A DNA stretch of 64,000 bases from Paludibacteraceae bacterium (GCA_016292775.1 JAEDFN010000003.1:13437-77436), one strand, 5' to 3'. Shown: positions 1 to 10,288, counted from the first letter of the stretch. A program made the numbers and translations. Notes: a model not told the origin generated them from the letters alone.

Positions 1-2
1 TA

Positions 3-461
3 AATTCACCGAAAGTAGCCACTTATGATTTAAAACCCGAGATGAGTGCTTACGAAGTAGCAGATTCATTGTGCAAAGAGTTAGACACACAAAAATACGA
101 TTTTGTAGTTGTCAACTTTGCTAATGGAGATATGGTTGGTCATACAGGAGTATATCCTGCAATTGAAAAAGCAGTAATTACAATAGACAATTGTGTAAAA
201 CAAGTAGTAACTACCGCACAAGCAAATGATTATGACATTATTATCATAGCCGACCATGGAAATGCCGACAACGCTTTAAACAGCGATGGCACACCAAATA
301 CAGCACACTCTCTCAATCCGGTTCCATTTGTCTATATCTCCAAAAACGATAAAGCACAAACGGATAATGGAATATTGGCAGACGTAGCACCTTCAATACT
401 ACACATTATGGGTATTGAACAACCATCAGCAATGACAGGTAAAAACCTTATAAAAAACTAA
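3..461 (+). CDS. gpmI: 2,3-bisphosphoglycerate-independent phosphoglycerate mutase, C-terminal part
   Basis: The reading frame is open from base 3, so the start lies outside the window and about 152 C-terminal residues are present. The enzyme interconverts 3- and 2-phosphoglycerate in glycolysis using two Mn ions. Metal ligand motifs of the alkaline-phosphatase-like domain are visible: NGDMVGHTG (Asp and His of one site), ADHGNAD (Asp-His of the other) and [10 protein letters not shown] (the last His). The end MTGKNLIKN is a normal C terminus for the family. It is followed after 12 bases by the chaperone cluster, probably without a co-functional link. Identity is secure; only the N-terminal part is unseen. 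Confidence 0.95.
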   Translation, partial: NSPKVATYDLKPEMSAYEVADSLCKELDTQKYDFVVVNFANGDMVGHTGVYPAIEKAVITIDNCVKQVVTTAQANDYDIIIIADHGNADNALNSDGTPNTAHSLNPVPFVYISKNDKAQTDNGILADVAPSILHIMGIEQPSAMTGKNLIKN

Positions 462-473
462 TTATATACTACT

Positions 474-2405
474 ATGAAAAAAATACTGACCTTTTTTGCT
501 CTATTTATATCAATACAAATATTCGCACAAAACGATGCAGTATTAATGACTATAAATGGAGTAGAAATAAAAAAATCTGAATTTGAGTACATCTACAACA
601 AAAACAATAAGAATAACACTATCGACAAGAAAAGTCTTGAAGAATACTTAGAGATGTTCATCAATTTCAAATTAAAAGTAATCGAGGCTGAAGCTCAGAA
701 ATTTGATACGATAGCATCATTCAAAAGAGAATTAGCAAGTTATCGTCGACAATTAGCATCTCCATATTTAACCGACACAGAATATGAAGAACAACTATAT
801 CGAGAGGCTTACGAACATTTCAGTCAAGATTGCGAAGTGAGTCACGTATTAATAAGGGTGAAAAATGATGCACTCCCTATCGACACTTTAGAGGCATACA
901 ACAAAGCACTCGAAATAAGGAATCGGCTATTAAAAGAAGATTTCGGAAAAGTAGCATATGAAGTAAGTGAAGACAAATCTGCCAAACAAAACAAAGGTTA
1001 TATTGGATATTGCACTGCAATGCAAGTTTTGTGGCCATTTGAAAAAGCCATGTACACACTGCCAATAAATGAAATATCCATGCCTGTACGCACATCATTG
1101 GGATATCATTTGATAAAAGTGCACAATAGAAGGCCGGCTATAGGACAGGTTCATGCATATCACATTATGAAAATATGCAACGATAATATGAGTGCTGAAG
1201 AACAAAAAGCAGCATACGAAAAAATATTGAAGATTAAAGAGCGCTTAAATAACGGAGAAGACTTTTCTAAATTAGCCAAGGAAACAAGTGATGATAAATC
1301 AACGGCAGTAAAAGGAGGTGACCTCTCTTGGTTCGGCGTAGGGCGTATGGTGCCACCTTTTGAAAAAGCCACTTTCGCCTTAAAAGAGGGAGAAATTTCA
1401 GAACCTATCAAAACAAATTTCGGTTGGCACATCATTAAAGTGGTAGAAAAAAGGCAAGTAGAACCTTTCGAAAAAAAGAAGGCTAACATTCAAAAGATGA
1501 TGAGATATGACAATACAAGGTCTCATTCTGCTAAAAAATCTTTTACCAATAAACTAAAAAAAGAATATGACTACACAGAAGACCTATCTTATCTCGACAC
1601 TTTAAATACCATCTTCAAAAAATATCCTAATGATAAAGAAGCTATATCATTAGCTTTAGATCAACTCAAAGGAAATATCATCTGCTTTGCTGATAAAAAA
1701 ATTTCCGCTATAGAATTTGGTTTCTATTGTATGCTGTTGAATAATGACTCGGTTGCGATTAATAGCAACGATTATTTCGACTCTTTTGTCGAATTGGAAT
1801 TGACAAAATACGAAGAGACACAACTTGACAAAAAATATCCGGAATTTGCAAATTTGATGCAAGAATATCACGACGGAATCTTACTTTTCAATATCTCTAC
1901 AAAAGAAGTGTGGGAAAAAGCATTAACAGATACTGCCGGAATAACACAATTCTTTAACGACAACATATCAAACTACCAATGGAAAGAGCCAAGATATAAA
2001 GGAATTATTGCTCAATGCAAAGATAAGAAAACAGCAAAAAAAGTAAAACGAAAAATAAAGAAGTTGGACTATAACTCTTTAAAACAATACATTGCACATG
2101 ACATTAATAATGACTCTACCACAAATGTAACAATAGAAAGAGGTATCTGGAAAGAAGGAGACAATAAATTAATTGATCAATACGTATTCAATCATAAACA
2201 AGACTCTACTACTATCAACGAAAACCTACCGATAGTAGTTGTGATAGGTAAAAACTTAAATTTAACACCGGAAGTTTATACTGATGTTAAAGGAAAAGTT
2301 ACTGCAGACTACCAACAATATCTTGAAGCTCAATGGGTTGAATCACTTCGCAAGAAATATAAAATAGAAATAAACAAAGAAGTACTAAGTACTATAGAGC
2401 CGTGA
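474..2405 (+). CDS. Periplasmic peptidylprolyl isomerase with two parvulin domains
   Basis: 643 residues. A signal peptide (residues 1-19, ending FAQ) is followed by a SurA-type helical N-terminal region and two parvulin (PpiC/rotamase) domains at about 118-218 and 225-327. The second is the better conserved, with the typical GGDLSWFG and FGWHIIKV segments. The remaining 300 residues are a Lys/Asp-rich helical region without a recognised domain. The family folds and escorts outer membrane proteins in the periplasm. It is the first of three adjacent foldase-type genes; its stop overlaps the GTG start of the next gene, which suggests translational coupling. Its client proteins cannot be told from sequence. 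Confidence 0.88.
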   Translation: MKKILTFFALFISIQIFAQNDAVLMTINGVEIKKSEFEYIYNKNNKNNTIDKKSLEEYLEMFINFKLKVIEAEAQKFDTIASFKRELASYRRQLASPYLTDTEYEEQLYREAYEHFSQDCEVSHVLIRVKNDALPIDTLEAYNKALEIRNRLLKEDFGKVAYEVSEDKSAKQNKGYIGYCTAMQVLWPFEKAMYTLPINEISMPVRTSLGYHLIKVHNRRPAIGQVHAYHIMKICNDNMSAEEQKAAYEKILKIKERLNNGEDFSKLAKETSDDKSTAVKGGDLSWFGVGRMVPPFEKATFALKEGEISEPIKTNFGWHIIKVVEKRQVEPFEKKKANIQKMMRYDNTRSHSAKKSFTNKLKKEYDYTEDLSYLDTLNTIFKKYPNDKEAISLALDQLKGNIICFADKKISAIEFGFYCMLLNNDSVAINSNDYFDSFVELELTKYEETQLDKKYPEFANLMQEYHDGILLFNISTKEVWEKALTDTAGITQFFNDNISNYQWKEPRYKGIIAQCKDKKTAKKVKRKIKKLDYNSLKQYIAHDINNDSTTNVTIERGIWKEGDNKLIDQYVFNHKQDSTTINENLPIVVVIGKNLNLTPEVYTDVKGKVTADYQQYLEAQWVESLRKKYKIEINKEVLSTIEP

Positions 2406-3310
2406 TAAAAATAAAACACACATACATTAACATACTACTATCAATAGTAATAATAACTCTGTCTTCATGTACTCAAATTCAAAAATTGAAAAAGAGTAGT
2501 GAAGACGGAGTTATTGCCGCTATTGGAGATGAAAAATTATATTATTCTGATATTGACAAATTATTGCCAAACAATATCACAAAAGAAGATAGTATAAAAT
2601 TTGTAGAATCATACATAAAACAATGGGCTACAGATATCTTAATCTATCAAAAGGCGGAAGAAAATATCTTGAACAAAAAAGAGATAAACGAACTAGTAGC
2701 TGCATATAAAAAAAATCTCATCATCTATTACTACAAACAGAATATGGTGAATACACACGTGCAATCACCAACAGATGCTGAAATCAGAAATTATTATGAA
2801 GAAAACAAGGAACATTTTCTATTAAGTTCACCAGCCATAAAAGGCATAATAATTACCATGCCAAAAGAAGTTCCTAAATATAATAAATTAAAAAATAAAC
2901 TAACAGACAAAGATATAGACATAGAATATATAGAAAAATATGCAATAAGATATGCGTATTCATATCAGATATTCTTAAATAATTGGATACTAAAAGAGAA
3001 CATATCCGAACTTGAAAACACAAATATCCACCTTGATCACAAAGGATTGTATCAAGTAACGGATAGCAATACAATCACCCTGCTACAAGTTACGGATTTA
3101 ACAGAAAAAGGGCTAATATCTCCTTACGAAATAGCCAAAGAGGAAGCTCGTAATATGTTATTACACAGCAAACAAGTAAATTATATCAATTCGATAGGAG
3201 AAAATATTTTTAACTATGCAATAAAACACAATCAATTAATAATATACACTAACAAAGAGGATAATGAGCAAGAAAATCTTTCTGATAATACTAAGTATCA
3301 TAACAACTAA
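2402..3310 (+). CDS. Lipoprotein related to SurA/PpiC foldases
   Basis: 302 residues starting at a GTG that overlaps the previous stop (GTGA). The N terminus is a lipoprotein signal with lipobox LSSC, the Cys at about residue 23. The following part resembles the SurA N-terminal chaperone region: [16 protein letters not shown], then an amphipathic helical stretch, then [14 protein letters not shown], which normally precedes a parvulin domain. No convincing parvulin core follows, so it is probably a chaperone without isomerase activity. The last 47 bases overlap the signal-peptide coding region of the next gene in another frame. Its place between two PPIase genes supports a shared role in outer membrane protein folding; this is inferred. 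Confidence 0.75.
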   Translation: MIKIKHTYINILLSIVIITLSSCTQIQKLKKSSEDGVIAAIGDEKLYYSDIDKLLPNNITKEDSIKFVESYIKQWATDILIYQKAEENILNKKEINELVAAYKKNLIIYYYKQNMVNTHVQSPTDAEIRNYYEENKEHFLLSSPAIKGIIITMPKEVPKYNKLKNKLTDKDIDIEYIEKYAIRYAYSYQIFLNNWILKENISELENTNIHLDHKGLYQVTDSNTITLLQVTDLTEKGLISPYEIAKEEARNMLLHSKQVNYINSIGENIFNYAIKHNQLIIYTNKEDNEQENLSDNTKYHNN

Positions 3311-4619
3311 CCTACTCTACTCGCAAGAGAAGAATTTGATAGACGGAGTAGTATGGGTTGTAGGAGACGCGGCAATCCTACGTTCCGACGTAGAACAAGA
3401 ACGCATACGGGCGCAGTATGAAGGAAACAAAATTACCGGAGATCCATATTGTGTCATACCGGAACAGATAGCAATACAAAAACTATTCATCCATCAAGCA
3501 AAAATAGATAGTATAACATATAACGCAGGTCAAGTAGAAACACAAGTAAATGCTCAAATAAGTTATTATTTACGAGAAATAGGATCGAAAGAGAAGTTAG
3601 AAGAATACTTTAAAAAATCTATTTCAGAGATAAAAGAAGAGCTAAGAACAGCTATTTCAGAGCAATCATTAGTGCAACAAGTACAACAATCACTTGTATC
3701 TAACATCAAAATTACACCATCCGATGTTAGAAAATTTTATAATTCAACAAATCCTGATTCCTTACCTATAATACCGGCACAAGTAGAAGTTCAAATAATA
3801 ACTATAGAACCTGAAATTCCTTCAGAAGTAATCGAGGCTACAAAAGAGAGATTAAGAGAATATGCCGATAGAGTAAATAAGGGAGAAGCAGACTTCTCTA
3901 TGTTAGCACGATTATATTCTGATGATACGGAAAGCGCAAAAAAAGGAGGAGAATTAGGTTTTGTAGGTAGAGGTACATTAGTGCCTGAATTTGCAGATGC
4001 TGCTTTCGCTCTTTCCGAACCGGGAAAAGTGAGTAGAGTAATAGAAACAGAATTCGGATACCATATCATACAATTGATAGAAAAAAGAGATGAACGAATA
4101 AATTGTAGACATATATTACTACGTCCTCGAGTTACATCCGATGTAAAAGTAAATGCATTAATGAAACTGGATACTATTGCTAATGATATTAGAAACGAAA
4201 AAATATCTTTCGATAATGCAGTAAAAATATATTCATCAGATAAAAACACAAAGATGAATAATGGTTTATTAACCAACTCAAACACCGGATCATCAAAATT
4301 CGAATTTCAAGACTTACCATCAGAAATCGCGAAAGTAGCATATAACCTCAAAGTAGGTGAAATATCACAACCCTTCTCTATGTTTTCAGAAGAATTAGGT
4401 AGAGAAGTGTTTGCTATTGTGAAAATTAAAACCAAAACAGAAAATCACAGAGCAAATTTAGAAGATGATTTTCAAGTACTTAAAAATATTTGCGATAATA
4501 AAATGCGCCAAGAATTAATTGAAAATTGGATAAAGAAAAAAATTAAAGAGACATATATTTATATTTCTCCGGAATGGAGAGACTGTCAATATAATTATTC
4601 CGAATGGCTTTCAAAATAA
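3264..4619 (+). CDS. surA: SurA-like periplasmic peptidylprolyl isomerase
   Basis: 451 residues with a signal peptide (1-20, ending LYSQ), a SurA N-terminal domain starting IDGVVWVVGDAAILRSDVE, and two parvulin domains at about 175-277 and 280-385. The first has the GGELGFVGRG and FGYHIIQLIEKR signatures; the second is more diverged. Size and domain order match SurA of proteobacteria (about 430 residues) better than its two upstream neighbours do. The ATG at 3264 is chosen because it begins the only plausible signal peptide, although it lies 47 bases inside the preceding gene. The next gene begins 16 bases before this one ends. Confidence 0.88.
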   Translation: MSKKIFLIILSIITTNLLYSQEKNLIDGVVWVVGDAAILRSDVEQERIRAQYEGNKITGDPYCVIPEQIAIQKLFIHQAKIDSITYNAGQVETQVNAQISYYLREIGSKEKLEEYFKKSISEIKEELRTAISEQSLVQQVQQSLVSNIKITPSDVRKFYNSTNPDSLPIIPAQVEVQIITIEPEIPSEVIEATKERLREYADRVNKGEADFSMLARLYSDDTESAKKGGELGFVGRGTLVPEFADAAFALSEPGKVSRVIETEFGYHIIQLIEKRDERINCRHILLRPRVTSDVKVNALMKLDTIANDIRNEKISFDNAVKIYSSDKNTKMNNGLLTNSNTGSSKFEFQDLPSEIAKVAYNLKVGEISQPFSMFSEELGREVFAIVKIKTKTENHRANLEDDFQVLKNICDNKMRQELIENWIKKKIKETYIYISPEWRDCQYNYSEWLSK

Positions 4620-6400
4620 AAATAGCACCAACATACACTATAATATTGTTTCTAATTATATTAGGAACAGGGCGTCTATTTTCACAAACAAACACGGAAT
4701 TCAAGACATACCAAGGAGAAGAACCTATAGAATTAAAAAAACCAAATTTTAAAAAAGAGGCAGACCTTACACATAACAAACCAATACAACCAAATACACA
4801 TTCTAAAGTTACGACCGACACTACACAACCGAAAGAAAAAACACTTATATATCTCGAACAAACCGACTTAATCAAGTTTGACCAAGACATATTACCGGAT
4901 ATACAAGTACTTCTAGGTAACGTAATATTGAGGCACGACAATGCATATCTCTATTGTGACTCGGCATATCTAAATCAAAACACAAACTCTTTTAAAGCAT
5001 TCGGTCATGTAAAAATTGAGCAGAGTGACTCTGTTACGATATTCTCTAAAGAACTGGATTACAATGGTAACTCCAGAATAGCAAAGGTAAAATATAACGT
5101 TAGAATGATTAATGGAGAAGTAACCCTTACTACCGACTCCATGACATACGACCGTAACAAAAATATTGGTTATTACACTTGCGGAGGCACTTTACAAGAC
5201 TCGGTAAATACATTGGTATCACAAAAAGGATACTATCATACCGACACTAAACTTGCAGAATTCAAAACAGACGTTATTGGAACAAATGAAAATAACACCA
5301 TTGTAAGTGACACGTTAACTTATAATACGAACACAAAAATTGCAACAATAATCGGACCAACTACAATTACTCACTCCGATAGCACTACAATTTATTCAGA
5401 ATTAGGATGGTATAATAGCACAACCGACGAGTCTCAACTATTAAAAAATCCTATAATAACTCACTCAGAAGGGAAAACCCTTATAGGAGACACTATTTTT
5501 TACGATAAAAAATTGGGTCTTGGCAAGGCGTTTTCAAATGTAGTACTAACAGACACTACTAATAGTATAATACTGAAGGGTCATTACGGCTACTATCAAG
5601 AAGAAGGTGAAATAGGGTTGATGACCGACTCCGCCATGTTGATTGAATATTCTCAAAAAGATACTACCTACATACATGCAGACACCTTATATTCGTACGC
5701 ACTAAAAGACAAAAAAGCTGTACATGCTTGGTACAACGCACGTCTATATCAAAAAGATTATCAAGCTATTTGCGACTCTGTATATTTCTTTTCAGGAGAT
5801 TCGATTCTCCACTTGATGCAACAACCGGTATTATGGAGCGACTCACAACAAATCACAGGAGATACAATAACCATAGAGCCCGGTGATAGTAGCAATAATA
5901 TTGTATTTATAAAAGATAATTCTATTATCATTCAAAAGTTTGATACTATACACTTCAATCAGATGTCGGGAAAAGATATGAAAGGGTATATTAAGAACAA
6001 CAAACTTGAAATACTGGAAATAAAAGGTAACTCAGAGTCGATTTTTTTCCCGGATGATGGTGGCACTCTCATTGGGTTAAACACAATAAAAAGCAGTTAT
6101 ATGACCATATATTTCAAGAATGGAAAATTAGATAGATTAAACGTATTTCCATCACCGACTGCCGTTTTGTATCCTATGGAACAAATAACTGATAATATGC
6201 TCTATTTACCTAATTTTACTTGGCAAGAAGATGCCCGTCCGATATCAAAAGAGGATATTTTCAGACATCCAAAAAGAATATCTAAAAAAGAAATTGAAGA
6301 AAAAAAGCAAGCAATCAAAAACCAAGAGAAAGAAGAACGGAAACAAAATAAAATAAAAAAAGGACTTAACAAACAAGAAACTACTATCCAACAACGATAA
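4604..6400 (+). CDS. OstA/LptA-like LPS transport protein
   Basis: 598 residues with an N-terminal signal anchor (about 10-27). From about residue 95 onward there are repeated short beta-strand units of OstA/LptA type, such as the stretch around GNVILRHDNAYLYCDSAYL, AFGHVKIEQSDSVTIFSKEL and later copies with DSxxY patterns. These beta-jellyroll repeats form the periplasmic bridge that carries LPS to the outer membrane. The C-terminal tail (about 550-598) is very Lys/Glu/Gln-rich and probably disordered. It is longer than E. coli LptA (185 residues), as is usual for Bacteroidetes OstA-like proteins. It overlaps surA by 16 bases, so folding and LPS delivery genes are probably co-expressed. Confidence 0.85.
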   Translation: MAFKIKIAPTYTIILFLIILGTGRLFSQTNTEFKTYQGEEPIELKKPNFKKEADLTHNKPIQPNTHSKVTTDTTQPKEKTLIYLEQTDLIKFDQDILPDIQVLLGNVILRHDNAYLYCDSAYLNQNTNSFKAFGHVKIEQSDSVTIFSKELDYNGNSRIAKVKYNVRMINGEVTLTTDSMTYDRNKNIGYYTCGGTLQDSVNTLVSQKGYYHTDTKLAEFKTDVIGTNENNTIVSDTLTYNTNTKIATIIGPTTITHSDSTTIYSELGWYNSTTDESQLLKNPIITHSEGKTLIGDTIFYDKKLGLGKAFSNVVLTDTTNSIILKGHYGYYQEEGEIGLMTDSAMLIEYSQKDTTYIHADTLYSYALKDKKAVHAWYNARLYQKDYQAICDSVYFFSGDSILHLMQQPVLWSDSQQITGDTITIEPGDSSNNIVFIKDNSIIIQKFDTIHFNQMSGKDMKGYIKNNKLEILEIKGNSESIFFPDDGGTLIGLNTIKSSYMTIYFKNGKLDRLNVFPSPTAVLYPMEQITDNMLYLPNFTWQEDARPISKEDIFRHPKRISKKEIEEKKQAIKNQEKEERKQNKIKKGLNKQETTIQQR

Positions 6401-6405
6401 AAAAT

Positions 6406-7062
6406 ATGAGAGCAATAATAACTATTAACGACCACATCAATAGTGTAAACTCGCTATCAGAGTCAATATCAAAAAAGATGAATTTTTGTATCAAGAAAAT
6501 AGAAGATACAAAAAACATCAATTCTGTCATTGACGATATTGATGCTGCCATTATTATTGTTGGAATAGATAAAGGAGAAAATATTCAGCCATATCTTAAC
6601 TCATTAAGAGAAGTTCGAATACCTTATATATTTGTAAAACCGGATCAAGAAGCAGAAATAAAAACCATACTCTTACCTGTGACTAACTTAATGGAGGATA
6701 GAGAAAAAGGTCATTTTGCCCAATCTTTTTCCCGCCACTACAACGCGCCAATAGTCATTTACAAACCGAACGATTATGGAACAAAAGCAGAAACTAATAT
6801 TGCTTCAATAGTATCATTATTGGAGAAAGTTAATATAAATCCGACAATTATTCAGGGCAAAAAAGATAGTTTAAAAATCGAAAACGAAGCCACTAATAGT
6901 GCCGACAAATACGAAAGTCCTCTAATAATTATAAGTGCATCACGTGATTATGGATTGGATGACATATTTTTCGGACCTAAAGAAAGAAAAAACATAAAAC
7001 ATAGTAAATATCCTATAATGCTAATCAACCCACGAGGAGACCTATACTCTCTTTGTGATTAA
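6406..7062 (+). CDS. UspA-like (universal stress) protein
   Basis: 218 residues, no signal peptide. The sequence reads as a diverged universal-stress fold: an N-terminal alpha/beta part ending IPYIFVKP, then KTILLPVTNLMEDREKGHFAQ, which resembles the start of a second Usp core, then NAPIVIYKP and the terminal strand YPIMLINPRGDLYSL. The glycine-rich ATP-binding loop (GxxGxxxxGS) is not clear, so nucleotide binding is doubtful. It starts 5 bases after the OstA-like gene and ends 11 bases before the LysM gene, so it is probably co-transcribed with envelope genes, but its role there is unknown. Confidence 0.6.
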   Translation: MRAIITINDHINSVNSLSESISKKMNFCIKKIEDTKNINSVIDDIDAAIIIVGIDKGENIQPYLNSLREVRIPYIFVKPDQEAEIKTILLPVTNLMEDREKGHFAQSFSRHYNAPIVIYKPNDYGTKAETNIASIVSLLEKVNINPTIIQGKKDSLKIENEATNSADKYESPLIIISASRDYGLDDIFFGPKERKNIKHSKYPIMLINPRGDLYSLCD

Positions 7063-7073
7063 TAACAATAAAT

Positions 7074-8945
7074 ATGAAACATCTTACTATTATCATTACC
7101 AGTATTTTAATTGCATTAAGCATTAATATTAATGCACAAGAGATTAATTACCCTAAAGTCACCGTTGAAGGTAAAACATACTACGAATACACTGTAGTTG
7201 CCGGTGACGGATTATATTCTATTGCACGCAGATTTGGAATATCACCCAAAGAGCTAAATGAATCTAATCCGGAATTAACAACCGATATTAAACCCGGTCA
7301 AAAATTATTAATTCCTTGCAAAGAAGAGATAAAAGAAAATGTCAAATCCGAAGATAAAATCCACGTTGTAGAGGCAAAACAAACCCTTTATGCAATATCA
7401 AAATTATATGGTATCAGCATAGATAGTTTGATAAAATTAAATCCGGAAGCAAGACAAGGAATAAGAACGGGAGATAAACTATATATCTCCAGAAACAATG
7501 CGATAAACAAATCGGAAAACAAAAATGAAAAAACCAAGCACGACGATAATGATAAGATAGAAAAAACACCTAATAAAGAAAAGGTTACAGATAATTCAAC
7601 ACAGAATAAAGTTGAAAACGACGACAAATTTATTCTTCATAAAGTAGAGAAGAAAGAGACCCTTTATGCAATTTCAAAGAAATATCAAGTATCGATCGAC
7701 GAAATCATAAACTATAATCCTGACGTTAAAGCAGGATTAAAAGCCGGTATGACTATAAAGATACCAACTGCAGCATCACCAAAAGAGGTAGAAAAAATAG
7801 AACAACCGGAAACAAAGAAAGATAACAAACAAGAGAATAAATCAATAGAAGACAACAAATCAAACGTTACCGACTATAATAACAATAATCAAAACTCCGA
7901 ACAGATAAAAAGTTCTTTTGAAAAAACTAGCAGTGATGTAAATATAGCATATATATTACCTCTTGGAAATTTAGCAACAAAAGATGCCAATCAACGCTTT
8001 ATAGAATTTTATAGAGGTTCGATGCTTGCAATGAAAGAGGCTAAAGCAAAAGGATTCAACGCTCATATCTTCACCTATAATACAAAAGGAGAAAAAGAGA
8101 TTTTAGACTCTATATTATCATTACCTGAATTAAAGAATATGGATGTAATAATAGGCCCTGCTTATACAGAAGAGCTTACATCACTACTAACATTTACTAA
8201 AGCAAACAACATCAGCACATTAGTGCCATTTTCATCAAAAATCGATGAGAACCTTCATTTCCCTCGATTATTACAATTCAACCCAAGTGATAATTTCATT
8301 GTTGAGAAAATAACAAACAATCAGATTTTCAACAACACTGATACAAAATATATTTTTGTAGAATACGATAACTGTGTTAATAAAGGATCTATCATCTGCA
8401 ATCAAATCAAGGAAAGACAACAAAAGATGAATTTTGAATGTATTACATTAAAGGCGACAAAAGATGTAGACTCTCTTATTATAGCAGCATCAGAAAACAG
8501 CAAAAAGGCATTGGTGATATTCGGATCTTCACAAAAGAATGATATCAGTAGCACTATAAGTAAACTTAGAGTAGCTAACAAAAGTAACATATACGTTTGG
8601 GGATATGATAATTGGGAGAGTGACCTTACACTGTATCCAAGAACTTACTATGCTACCCTCTTTGACCCGAATTCAATTGAAAATTACAACTTACAATACA
8701 AAGAATGGTTTGGACCACATCTCTTAACCGGATATACTAAATACGACTTAATAGGGTACGACTTAAGTACTTTCGTACTTCAAAGCATGATGATAAACAG
8801 TGATAAATCATTTATATTAAGAGAGTTACCTTCAAAAACTTATTACCAATCAGAACCAAAATTTCAATTTATAAACAATAGGTATCTGAATACAAACGTA
8901 TATTTATTTTATTGGGATGGAACTTATCTCAATGATATAAAATAA
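7074..8945 (+). CDS. LysM protein with C-terminal periplasmic binding-like domain
   Basis: 623 residues. A signal peptide (1-21) is followed by three LysM motifs at about 38-82, 96-140 and 188-232, joined by Lys/Glu/Asn-rich linkers, and by a type 1 periplasmic-binding-like domain at about 285-610 (starting IAYILPLGNL, with MDVIIGPAYTEE and ISTLVPFSS). LysM binds peptidoglycan glycan strands; the binding-protein fold usually binds small ligands but has no transporter partner here. This combination is a known Bacteroidetes architecture, without an established function that I can name. It is probably periplasmic and anchored to the cell wall. Neighbours suggest a role in envelope assembly. Confidence 0.8.
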   Translation: MKHLTIIITSILIALSININAQEINYPKVTVEGKTYYEYTVVAGDGLYSIARRFGISPKELNESNPELTTDIKPGQKLLIPCKEEIKENVKSEDKIHVVEAKQTLYAISKLYGISIDSLIKLNPEARQGIRTGDKLYISRNNAINKSENKNEKTKHDDNDKIEKTPNKEKVTDNSTQNKVENDDKFILHKVEKKETLYAISKKYQVSIDEIINYNPDVKAGLKAGMTIKIPTAASPKEVEKIEQPETKKDNKQENKSIEDNKSNVTDYNNNNQNSEQIKSSFEKTSSDVNIAYILPLGNLATKDANQRFIEFYRGSMLAMKEAKAKGFNAHIFTYNTKGEKEILDSILSLPELKNMDVIIGPAYTEELTSLLTFTKANNISTLVPFSSKIDENLHFPRLLQFNPSDNFIVEKITNNQIFNNTDTKYIFVEYDNCVNKGSIICNQIKERQQKMNFECITLKATKDVDSLIIAASENSKKALVIFGSSQKNDISSTISKLRVANKSNIYVWGYDNWESDLTLYPRTYYATLFDPNSIENYNLQYKEWFGPHLLTGYTKYDLIGYDLSTFVLQSMMINSDKSFILRELPSKTYYQSEPKFQFINNRYLNTNVYLFYWDGTYLNDIK

Positions 8946-8950
8946 TTTAC

Positions 8951-9598
8951 ATGAAAAAATTTTTATTGATAATAGTAATAATCACCATACCATACCTACT
9001 GAATGCCCAATTTGATAATCATTCAGTAGGTATAAAAGGTGGTGTCAACTGGACTAGTTTAAGGTCTTCTCCCGCTATAAGTCAGCCAACATGGCCTCTT
9101 CAATACCATTTTGGCATTCAATATAGGTTGATATCAGGCAAATATTGTGGATTTATAGTGGAATCAAATTATGAAAAATTCGGTTTTCAAAGCATTTCAA
9201 ACGGGAATATATATACTCGCAGTTTAGACTATATACAGATTCCATTTCTCACACATATAAACATTGGGCAAAAATTATTCAGATTCTTTTTTGAATTAGG
9301 TCCGTTTATTGCATTTATGGTAAAAGACAATATAGAAGAAGGTGCTATGGGACTAGAACAAACTATGGCAATATCAAACATTTTCGATTATGGTATTGCT
9401 GCCGGATTAGGATTTGAATTCAATACAAAATACGGAATCTATATCATTGATGGTAGGTTTAATTTTGGATTAGGTAATATCTTTCCTTCAACAGGAGGAA
9501 GTGACTTTAGTATCTCTTCAAATTTAGGAGCGTCTGTATCTGTAGGTTATTTGTTTCCCATTACTCATGATAAAAGAGATAACAAACTCCATTATTGA
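8951..9598 (+). CDS. PorT-like outer membrane beta-barrel protein
   Basis: 215 residues. A signal peptide (1-19, ending LNAQ) is followed by alternating beta-strand sequence: VGIKGGVNWTSL, the long strand around YHFGIQYRLISGKYCGF, then RSLDYIQIPFLTHINIG and FFFELGPFIAFMVKD. These match the general pattern of PorT, an outer membrane protein needed for type IX secretion in Porphyromonas, but the same fold is used by many Bacteroidetes barrels, so PorT identity is likely and not proven. It lies 5 bases after the LysM gene and is the last gene of the plus-strand run. The type IX-like secreted protein at 33.0-36.3 kb fits with a secretion role. Confidence 0.65.
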   Translation: MKKFLLIIVIITIPYLLNAQFDNHSVGIKGGVNWTSLRSSPAISQPTWPLQYHFGIQYRLISGKYCGFIVESNYEKFGFQSISNGNIYTRSLDYIQIPFLTHINIGQKLFRFFFELGPFIAFMVKDNIEEGAMGLEQTMAISNIFDYGIAAGLGFEFNTKYGIYIIDGRFNFGLGNIFPSTGGSDFSISSNLGASVSVGYLFPITHDKRDNKLHY

Positions 9599-9617
9599 TT
9601 ATCCTCCAAAGTAATTT

Positions 9618-10286
9618 TCATAAATCCTTATGAATTGCACAATTAAAGAATTTGTTTGACAACTCGTCGGATACACAGAATTTATCATAAGTAAAAGAAC
9701 TGATATCGCAAACGAATAAGAAATGTGCATCATAAAGAAAAAGATTTTTAAATCCGGCATCTGCTTTCGATTGTAGTTCCATCATCAAAGACATCGCATC
9801 GATAACATCTTTCTGAATTATCTCATCATTAACGAAAATAAATAAGCCGAACTCTTTAAAATTTCCATAGAAATTATTAATCACTTTATTTACCTTATTA
9901 CAGATAATTCTTTTCAGCGGTTTTGCTAATGACCAATATTGATATTCCGAAGGAGCCATATATAAAGATTTTACCAAACCGTAAGAATATCCCATTTTAA
10001 TAAATTCTTTTGAAGAATAATATTGACTTGGCAGTACATCGTCGGCAGCAATCTCATTAATCATTTGAATAGCAGCCACTTTAGACTCATCCATTGCTCG
10101 GGTCACCTCAATGCCAATACCGGAAAAAACATCTTGTAAATCCGGTCTATCTACATTTTCCAATCGAGAATATTTTTCCCCTAAAATTGTTTCAAGACAA
10201 ATTTTGGCATATCTTTCAAAAAATTGAGTATCAAATTTATGTTTCTTTGCATTGAGCTTTATATCGTTTGCGGAGCTATTATTCAT
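9618..10286 (-). CDS. Uncharacterised protein with PD-(D/E)XK-like motif
   Basis: 222 residues, no signal peptide or membrane segment, so probably cytoplasmic. I do not recognise the family with certainty. The most conserved-looking part is DRPDLQDVFSGIGIEVTRAM (about residues 46-65). An acidic residue, then a hydrophobic strand containing Glu and a polar residue (GIEVT) is the shape of the nuclease active site PD-(D/E)XK, but the usual Lys is replaced by Thr. A later stretch, FGLFIFVNDE, could be another core strand. It begins 2 bases after tolC ends and is the last gene of the efflux operon. It could be an inactive or atypical nuclease fold; the function is unknown. Confidence 0.6.
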   Translation of the reverse strand: MNNSSANDIKLNAKKHKFDTQFFERYAKICLETILGEKYSRLENVDRPDLQDVFSGIGIEVTRAMDESKVAAIQMINEIAADDVLPSQYYSSKEFIKMGYSYGLVKSLYMAPSEYQYWSLAKPLKRIICNKVNKVINNFYGNFKEFGLFIFVNDEIIQKDVIDAMSLMMELQSKADAGFKNLFLYDAHFLFVCDISSFTYDKFCVSDELSNKFFNCAIHKDL

Positions 10287-10288
10287 AA

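Noticed and set aside
9601..9640. Possible terminator TTCATAA/TTATGAA between the convergent PorT-like and unknown genes
   Set aside because: The stem is only 7 AT-rich pairs with no strong T run, and partly inside the unknown gene.
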